DNA of 10,601 nucleotides from contig CAYYVT010000140.1 of NCBI GenBank assembly GCA_964475215.1, forward strand, positions 1 through 10,601. Direction: 5' to 3'. The stretch is from DATKKG01 sp964475215. GTDB lineage: Archaea > Thermoproteota > Nitrososphaeria > Conexivisphaerales > DTJL01. Below the pieces are notes generated by a model, which saw only the letters and a program-made list of their open reading frames with translations, was not told the origin of the DNA and searched no databases. How positions within the stretch are numbered: the first letter of the stretch is position 1; each line of letters starts with the position of its first letter. The position numbers and the translations under genes are program-made. Positions 6,371 to 10,601 of the stretch are shown here, in pieces.

Positions 6371-6655
6371 TCAGGATTTCTCCCCGAAAGTGGCCAGAAA
6401 GCCTTTCATCTTCCAGAAGGTTTCCAGGAACTCCAAGCCCCTGGGGGTGATTCCATACAGAGAGCCTCCTTCCTCCGCTAGTTTCCCCATGAGGCCGTAT
6501 GAGCACAGAGCGTCGACCATAACCCTCAGCCTGTCTACAGGAACGCCGACTCCATACGAGAGGCGAGTGATGCCTAAGCCTTCGGGGTAACGCGTGACGA
6601 CCTCCAAGATGGTGGCATAGAGCTCCATCCTCGACCGCTTGGCTTCCCTCCTCAT
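6371..6655 (-). CDS. Small archaeal winged-helix DNA-binding protein (HTH_45-like)
   Basis: 94 residues from ATG 6655; a GTG at 6673 would add six. GGAGG (6667-6671, minus strand) lies 11 nt before the ATG and favours it. The sequence opens with RREAKRSRMELYATILEVV, continues with GLGITRLSYGVGVPVDRLRVMVDAL (helices 2 and 3), and has a wing GGSLYGITPRGLEFLETF before a C-terminal helix. This is the layout of the archaeal HTH_45-type winged helix ('SRxEIxxxIL...T.KG..FL'), small cytoplasmic regulators that usually form dimers. It starts 38 nt after the stop of the bactofilin-like gene on the same strand, so the two are likely co-transcribed. Target unknown. It converges with the hydrolase-like gene. 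Confidence 0.85.
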   Translation of the reverse strand: MRREAKRSRMELYATILEVVTRYPEGLGITRLSYGVGVPVDRLRVMVDALCSYGLMGKLAEEGGSLYGITPRGLEFLETFWKMKGFLATFGEKS

Positions 6656-6693
6656 GCAAGAGTCGGCCTCCACACCATGCCTATCATTTCACC

Positions 6694-7932
6694 CTAGAGT
6701 TGAGGGCTGCGGAGCGAGTCCACCTTGTAAGGGGGGTGGGTGACATGTACACCGCTGCCCATCTTTAGCTCGTCGGCGTATTCCACCGAGGCGACGATGC
6801 TCCCTTCTTCTAGGATCACCCTCTTCGCCGAAACCCTCCTTGCCTTTGAGTAAGCCCCCAGGCGCACCTCCACGGCGTCTATGTCTTCGACTTGGGTCAT
6901 CCTTCCAATCAGCCTCAGGGCCGCCAGTTGACCCATCCATTCCTTCTGAAAGCTAGAGACCACGTTACCGCTCCTGCCGATTTCTACTGCCTCCGCCACG
7001 AGCGAGCCGGTGACCGTGCTCCCCCTCCTGACGGTAATCCTCTTCGCCTTCAGCCCGGCACTCGTCCTGATTTGGCCCATGAGGTCAGCGTCTCCGTCCA
7101 CGATGGCCTTGCTGGCTTCGAAGCCGCCTCCGACGTTCAGCGTGCGCCCCGCGAAATCCAAGGCGCGAGTCGAGCCGTAGGCGTCCATCCCGTCGGTAGC
7201 TTGGATTGAATTGGCCACGTTGAGCTTCCCGTCCACTTGAACTTTCTTAGCCCTCAGGCACCCGTCTATGTCCCCCTTTCCAAAAAGCTGAACGGACTCG
7301 CACTCCAGGTCCCCGGCAGAGTCGAGCCTGCCGAACATCGAAACCGACCTCCCCTTGCATCCTGCGGACAACGAGCAGTTCCCGTTGACGGCAAGGTCGC
7401 CGAAGGTCAGCTTGCCCTCAGCGATCAGAGAGCCCTTTACATCCATCCGCCCCCTTACGCTGCCGCCTCCGACCACCGCCTTCCCAGCAAACTCGAGGGA
7501 CTCCAGTTCGACGGCTCCCCCGACCTGGACCTTGCCGGCGGCCTGTAGCGACCCTCCACGCAGAGTCTCGATTACGATGACGGGCCCTCCTGTCCTCGCC
7601 CAGTCAAATGAGAGCGCCCTTGCGCGTAGGCTTCCGCCGACATCGACCTCCTTGGCCTGAATCGAGCCGGCAACGTTGACGTGCCGGGCAACGTCAATTT
7701 TGCCCCCCACCGTCACATCGCCGTCGGCCCTCAGGCTGCCGTCCATCGAGGTGATGGATCCTGACTCGAAGTCACATCGCAATCGCGCGTCTCCGTCGAA
7801 ATAGGCCCCTCCGGTGACGACGACTGGCAGTCCTCCGAGGCCCTCGATTTGGGCCTCCCGCCCCACCCGAAGCTCCCCGTCCACCCGGGAGAGACGAGCC
7901 TTCTCGCCCCGTGAAACGCGAACTTCGTTCAC
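6694..7932 (-). CDS. Long bactofilin-like polymer-forming beta-helix protein
   Basis: 412 residues from GTG 7930-7932. Nearly the whole length is short alternating strands with G at the turns, for example VDGKLNVANSIQA, VGGSLRARAL, VQVGGAVELESLEF, LNVGGGFEASKAIVDGDADL and VTGSLVAEAVEIG. This matches the right-handed beta-helix of bactofilins/polymer-forming cytoskeletal proteins (PF04519-like), but is two to four times their usual length. There is no signal peptide or membrane helix, so it is presumably cytoplasmic or on the inner membrane face. Filament formation is inferred from the family. A short Trp-containing segment (SSFQKEWMGQLAAL, about 321-334) interrupts the pattern and may separate two helix domains. 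Start choice rests on a TATA box 27 nt upstream, which would make the mRNA leaderless. The winged-helix gene follows on the same strand. Confidence 0.75.
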   Translation of the reverse strand: MNEVRVSRGEKARLSRVDGELRVGREAQIEGLGGLPVVVTGGAYFDGDARLRCDFESGSITSMDGSLRADGDVTVGGKIDVARHVNVAGSIQAKEVDVGGSLRARALSFDWARTGGPVIVIETLRGGSLQAAGKVQVGGAVELESLEFAGKAVVGGGSVRGRMDVKGSLIAEGKLTFGDLAVNGNCSLSAGCKGRSVSMFGRLDSAGDLECESVQLFGKGDIDGCLRAKKVQVDGKLNVANSIQATDGMDAYGSTRALDFAGRTLNVGGGFEASKAIVDGDADLMGQIRTSAGLKAKRITVRRGSTVTGSLVAEAVEIGRSGNVVSSFQKEWMGQLAALRLIGRMTQVEDIDAVEVRLGAYSKARRVSAKRVILEEGSIVASVEYADELKMGSGVHVTHPPYKVDSLRSPQL

Positions 7933-7954
7933 GATGACGAGCCGCCTCCTCGGG

Positions 7955-7963
7955 CGTATAAAG
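7955..7963 (-). promoter_or_regulatory. TATA box of the bactofilin-like gene
   Basis: CTTTATACG on the minus strand, centred about 27 nt upstream of GTG 7932, the expected distance for a leaderless transcript. A GAGGAGG (7944-7950) between them would lie mostly upstream of the transcript start, so it probably does not act as a Shine-Dalgarno site here. Confidence 0.55.
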
Positions 7964-8034
7964 ATGGCTCACACAATGTTAGCGCTTCATCCACTTCCCT
8001 CATCATCTGCTCGACACCTCAGGTACATTCTTGC

Positions 8035-8874
8035 TCATTGAATGCGAAGGCCCCTCTGCGATATGACGATCCCTATCAAGCCGCAAATTGCAGCGAAGGC
8101 GAGTAGATAGACGAAGTCGCCGGCGACGATGTTGAGCTGTGCGCCCGTCAGGGAGCCCTTCACGACGAGAAGTCTGAGGATGTCGGCCGCTTTGGAGATC
8201 GGGTTGATGTCAGCTATCCCTCGCAGCCATCCCGGCATGCCCGAGACTGGAAACAGCGCACTGCTGGCGAAGAGCAGCGGGAGTCCAATGGTGCTGCTGA
8301 TGGCTGCAGCGGTTTCAAATTTTGAAATCCTGACGGCGAGCCCAATGAAGAGCCAGAGGAAGCTGACCGCGAGGGCGATGAGGGTTGCGAATACGCCCAG
8401 AAGGTCAAGCAACCCAAAGCCAGGGCTGAGCACGAGCCCGCCGGGTATCAGCAACGCCGCGACGAACAGTATGGCGGACAGGATGACCCCTTTGATAACG
8501 CTCGAGAAGACAAGGGAGAGCGTTATCGACGAACGTGATATGGGGGCCGCGAGCAGCTTGTCCAGGTACCCCAGGGCCCTGTCCGTGATGAGGGGCCCTC
8601 CGGCCCACATCGCCGCCGAGGTCATTAGAAAGCAGAGCATGCCGGCCGTCAGGAAAGTGATGTAGTTGGGTGCGCCCTCAAAGACGGACTTCAGCACCAA
8701 ACCGCTGGTGAAGGCGACTCCGGCAGTCTGAGGGATCAAGTTCGCTGGATTGAACGCGCTGCCAAAGAGCACGAGCCAAAGGATGGGCTGGATGAGCGAA
8801 GCAAATAGCCATGCAGGCGTCCTTATCCACTTCTTTAGGTCACGGATCATGAGCTGCCAGGTCTCAGCCATCAT
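8035..8874 (-). CDS. ABC-2 type transporter permease (DrrB-like)
   Basis: 279 residues from ATG 8874, whose first bases overlap the ATPase stop (ATGA, 8871-8874); GGAGGGG at 8882-8888 is spaced 7 nt before it. A TTG at 8898 would add eight residues but lacks this signal. The protein begins with a cytoplasmic helix (TWQLMIRDLKKWIRTP) and TM1 (LFASLIQPILWLVLFGSAF), followed by about five more membrane segments. ALGYLDKLLAAPISRSSI is the cytoplasmic coupling region of ABC-2 permeases, and SSALFPVSGMPGWLRGIADI the conserved segment before the last membrane helix. It should form a dimeric channel in the cytoplasmic membrane with the ATPase encoded just upstream, exporting a drug, lipid or polysaccharide; substrate unknown. 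Confidence 0.92.
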   Translation of the reverse strand: MMAETWQLMIRDLKKWIRTPAWLFASLIQPILWLVLFGSAFNPANLIPQTAGVAFTSGLVLKSVFEGAPNYITFLTAGMLCFLMTSAAMWAGGPLITDRALGYLDKLLAAPISRSSITLSLVFSSVIKGVILSAILFVAALLIPGGLVLSPGFGLLDLLGVFATLIALAVSFLWLFIGLAVRISKFETAAAISSTIGLPLLFASSALFPVSGMPGWLRGIADINPISKAADILRLLVVKGSLTGAQLNIVAGDFVYLLAFAAICGLIGIVISQRGLRIQ

Positions 8875-9869
8875 TCTCTTTTCCCCTCCGCGTGCCAACG
8901 CTCTGCGAAATCCCCGAAGGATGAGTTGTTCTCCTGTCGCATAGTTCGCCCGGTGACGTCTAAGAAGACCTGATCAAGGCTGGGTCGTTCCAGGCGCGTC
9001 GTCGTAACCTGTACGCCGCGCTCGTAGAAGGCGTCGAGGACCCGGGTGAGCGACTTCTGGGGGGACGGCGAATCCACCCGGTACATCCTCCCGGACCTCG
9101 TCACCTTTCCATGCTCGGACTCGGAGGCCACCAGCCCCGTCATGTCCGAGTCCGTGGCGACTTCGATCTCGAGCACGGCGCCTCCCAGCCTCGACTTGAG
9201 CTCCTGGGGAGAGCCTATGCTGAGCAGCCTCCCGCGGTCGATTATGGCGACCTTGGAGCACAGCTCGTCTGCCTCCTCCAGGTAGTGCGTCGTGAGGAAG
9301 ATGGTCGTCCGACTCTCCCTGTTTATCCGACGAATGTATTCCCACATGGCCGTCCTAGTCTGTACGTCGAGCCCCAGCGTCGGCTCGTCGAGGAAGAGCA
9401 CCTTCGGCTCGTGGATTAAGCCAGTTATCAGCTCCAGCCTCTTCTTCATGCCGCCAGAGTAGGTGCGGACCAGCCGTCCTGCGGCCTCCTGAAGGCCAAC
9501 CAACAACAGGAGCTCGCCCGCCCTTGCCTTGGCCTCGGCCTCATGGACCCGATAGAGCCTCGCACTAAGCATCAGGTTCTCCATGCCCGTAAGCCCCGAA
9601 TCTACGGTTGCCTCCTGAAGCACCAGTCCCACGCTCTGCCTGACGGCGTCCTGCTCATGAGCGACGTCATGGCCAGCCACCGATGCCCTTCCGCCACTTA
9701 TCGAATTCAGAGTCGTGAGCATCCTGATGGTGGTGGTCTTTCCGGCCCCGTTGGGCCCAAGAAAGCCGAAGATCTCCGCCTCCCCCACCGAGATGCTCAC
9801 TCCGTCCACGGCGTTTGTCCTGCCATCGTAGGTCTTCGTCAGGTTCTCCGTCTCTATAGCATGCGTCAT
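8871..9869 (-). CDS. ABC transporter ATP-binding protein (DrrA-like)
   Basis: 332 residues from ATG 9869. All nucleotide-binding motifs are intact: Walker A GPNGAGKT (38-45), Q-loop Q85 in VLQEATVD, signature YSGGM (137-141, replacing LSGGQ as is common in this subfamily), Walker B VLFLDEPT (157-164), D-loop and the H-switch H195 in LTTHYLEEADELC. The C-terminal extension (about 225-310, ending RPSLDQVFLDVTGRTMR) is the DUF4162-type domain of DrrA-like export ATPases. It powers the permease encoded next, with which it overlaps by ATGA. Family members export antibiotics such as daunorubicin or other hydrophobic molecules; the substrate here cannot be told. It has a TATA box with a leader of about 9 nt, preceded by a palindrome. 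Confidence 0.95.
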   Translation of the reverse strand: MTHAIETENLTKTYDGRTNAVDGVSISVGEAEIFGFLGPNGAGKTTTIRMLTTLNSISGGRASVAGHDVAHEQDAVRQSVGLVLQEATVDSGLTGMENLMLSARLYRVHEAEAKARAGELLLLVGLQEAAGRLVRTYSGGMKKRLELITGLIHEPKVLFLDEPTLGLDVQTRTAMWEYIRRINRESRTTIFLTTHYLEEADELCSKVAIIDRGRLLSIGSPQELKSRLGGAVLEIEVATDSDMTGLVASESEHGKVTRSGRMYRVDSPSPQKSLTRVLDAFYERGVQVTTTRLERPSLDQVFLDVTGRTMRQENNSSFGDFAERWHAEGKRE

Positions 9870-9899
9870 TTCAATCGTAGGACCGCTCGTCCGTCCGCC

Positions 9900-9908
9900 G
9901 TTTATACT
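9900..9908 (-). promoter_or_regulatory. TATA box of the ABC exporter operon
   Basis: AGTATAAAC on the minus strand, centred about 35 nt before ATG 9869. It predicts a start site near 9878 and a leader of about 9 nt. No Shine-Dalgarno sequence is seen in the leader (ATTGAA). Confidence 0.6.
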
Positions 9909-9924
9909 CAGTTCACGTGAAGTG
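9909..9924. promoter_or_regulatory. Palindrome upstream of the exporter TATA box
   Basis: TTCACGTGAA (9912-9921) is a perfect 10-bp palindrome; allowing one mismatch pair it extends to 16 bp (9909-9924). It abuts the upstream (BRE) side of the exporter TATA box, where an archaeal regulator could hinder or assist TFB/TBP binding. No regulator gene is adjacent, so the binding protein is unknown. Confidence 0.4.
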
Positions 9925-9981
9925 GTCGCATAATGTGCACGCTATATGTTATCTAATGCGGAGATAGGAAGGAGCTTGCCG

Positions 9982-10077
9982 GTGAAATCCGAGGATTCGA
10001 GCCCGGCCGAGTCAGTTCGAAGCCATGTTGGCTTGGGCGGACGCCGTCACTTCTGCTTCCTTCGCAGGAAAGGATAA
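9982..10077 (+). CDS. Possible 31-residue small protein
   Basis: GTG 9982 to TAA 10077 encodes 31 residues ending with a basic, Cys/aromatic tail (GGRRHFCFLRRKG). The case for it is a strong Shine-Dalgarno-like GGAAGGAG (9967-9974) with 7-nt spacing, and TATA-like sequences upstream (GCATAATGT at 9929-9937, or CTATATG at 9942-9948). Against it: very short, no recognisable domain, and it lies in the gap between a divergent promoter and the next gene's TATA box. The same 248-bp gap (9870-10117) otherwise holds only promoter elements. Confidence 0.3.
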   Translation: MKSEDSSPAESVRSHVGLGGRRHFCFLRRKG

Positions 10078-10086
10078 GCATATAAC
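10078..10086 (+). promoter_or_regulatory. TATA box of the zinc-ribbon membrane protein gene
   Basis: GCATATAAC, centred about 36 nt before ATG 10118. It predicts a leader of about 10 nt, which would just include GGTGAG (10107-10112), a good Shine-Dalgarno match 5 nt before the ATG. Confidence 0.6.
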
Positions 10087-10117
10087 ACGATCCCGTTCAT
10101 CGAGCCGGTGAGCGCTG

Positions 10118-10483
10118 ATGGCGACATGCCCCAAATGCGGCGAGCTTGTCTCACAGTACGCAACCTACTGTAGCAACTGTGGGAGTCCGCTGCAACCCCA
10201 GGGATCCCCCCCTCCGCCCTACGGCGGGCCTTCTACACCTTCGATCCCTCGGTCATATCCGGGCGCCCGGGTTGCGCCCCAGAGTAACCTTTACTTCATT
10301 GTGGGCATCGTCTGCGCCATCGCGGCCCTCCTCGTATTTCCCGAGGTCCTTGGGCCGATAGCAATAGTTTTGGGGGCCTATACATGGAAGGAGGAAACGG
10401 TTTCCAACCGTGGGCGCTCCCTTGTCTTCGCAGGTCTGGCCTGCACTCTAGTCGGGTACTATGTTACGGCGCTCCTAGTCTGA
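10118..10483 (+). CDS. Zinc-ribbon protein with C-terminal membrane helices
   Basis: 121 residues from ATG 10118, preceded by GGTGAG at 10107-10112. The N-terminus is a complete four-Cys zinc ribbon, CPKCGELVSQYATYCSNCG (residues 4-22), followed by a Pro/Gly/Ser-rich linker (about 25-55). Three hydrophobic segments follow: YFIVGIVCAIAALLVF (about 59-74), PIAIVLGAYTW (about 80-90) and LVFAGLACTLVGYYVTALLV (about 102-121), so it is probably a small membrane protein with a cytosolic zinc ribbon. Such fusions are common in archaea and often lack known function; the ribbon may bind protein partners. It is unrelated in detail to the zinc-ribbon gene at the left edge. Its last 9 bases overlap the 3' end of the convergent coiled-coil gene. 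Confidence 0.85.
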   Translation: MATCPKCGELVSQYATYCSNCGSPLQPQGSPPPPYGGPSTPSIPRSYPGARVAPQSNLYFIVGIVCAIAALLVFPEVLGPIAIVLGAYTWKEETVSNRGRSLVFAGLACTLVGYYVTALLV

Positions 10484-10601
10484 GCTGCTGCCGTCGGGAG
10501 ACTGGTTCTTTCTCGCCTGCTCCAGCCTGTCGATCCTTTCTCTCAGGAGGCGGTTCTCCTCCCTGAGCTTGTCTACGTCATCCGCTAGGCGTTTGAGCTC
10601 G
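10475..10601 (-). CDS. C-terminal end of a coiled-coil protein, 5' part outside the window
   Basis: The minus strand is open from the right edge to a TAG at 10475-10477, giving 42 visible codons. They read as a heptad coiled coil (ELKRLADDVDKLREENRLL, then RERIDRLEQA) and a polar tail ending SPDGSSSD. Leu/Val/Ile recur at a/d positions among many Glu, Arg, Lys and Asp residues, as in leucine-zipper-like oligomerisation segments. The codon pattern is coherent and no start is present in the window, so the gene must begin beyond 10601. Nothing identifies the full protein. The stop overlaps the convergent zinc-ribbon gene by 9 bp, leaving no room for a separate terminator. Confidence 0.6.
   Translation of the reverse strand, partial: ELKRLADDVDKLREENRLLRERIDRLEQARKNQSPDGSSSD

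Noticed and set aside
7237..7660. Two overlapping plus-strand open frames of about 100 codons
   Set aside because: Antisense to the bactofilin-like gene; Pro/Leu/Arg-rich, no ribosome-binding site or domain.
8129..8665. 178-codon plus-strand open frame
   Set aside because: Antisense to the ABC permease, whose membrane segments and conserved motifs are clear.
9990..10010. tRNA T-arm-like GATTCGAGCCC
   Set aside because: Flanking bases do not pair as a T stem and no acceptor, D or anticodon arm can be built around it.

Overview
The window looks archaeal. Most genes have a TATA-like A/T element about 25-37 nt upstream of the start instead of bacterial -35/-10 boxes, and several of these spacings imply leaderless or very short-leader mRNAs. 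TTG and GTG starts are frequent. The gene content also fits: HTH_45-type winged helix, small zinc-ribbon membrane proteins and a long bactofilin-like beta-helix protein. Base composition is GC-rich by eye. I would guess a terrestrial Nitrososphaeria (Thaumarchaeota group 1.1c-like) or Thermoplasmatota genome, but the lineage is not proven by anything here. I see no rRNA, tRNA, CRISPR array, insertion sequence or phage gene.

Left part (1-1987, + strand): the 3' end of a zinc-ribbon protein with a Gly-rich middle, cut by the window edge, then a membrane-anchored six-bladed Kelch-like propeller with one Cys pair per blade. Next (2014-4508, - strand) come four small-molecule enzymes: two VOC/glyoxalase-fold proteins, a class I SAM O-methyltransferase and a PEP mutase/isocitrate lyase family protein. 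Each has a gap upstream and usually a promoter candidate of its own.

Divergent from these, 4668-6352 (+ strand) holds a TetR regulator whose stop overlaps the TTG start of a TIM-barrel glycoside-hydrolase-like protein. The protein belongs to a family I remember as often labelled 'abortive infection protein'. A 25-bp inverted repeat sits on the promoter of this pair, which suggests an autoregulated two-gene operon.

Right part (6371-9869, - strand): a small winged-helix protein downstream of a 412-residue bactofilin-like beta-helix protein, then a DrrAB-type ABC exporter (ATPase and permease overlapping by ATGA) with a palindrome just upstream of its TATA box. The last stretch has a possible 31-codon small ORF, a zinc-ribbon/three-TM protein on the + strand, and the C-terminal end of a coiled-coil protein on the - strand entering from the right edge.

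No single new defence or mobile system is evident. The most distinctive items are the TetR/hydrolase pair with its operator, the Cys-paired Kelch propeller, and the beta-helix/winged-helix pair.
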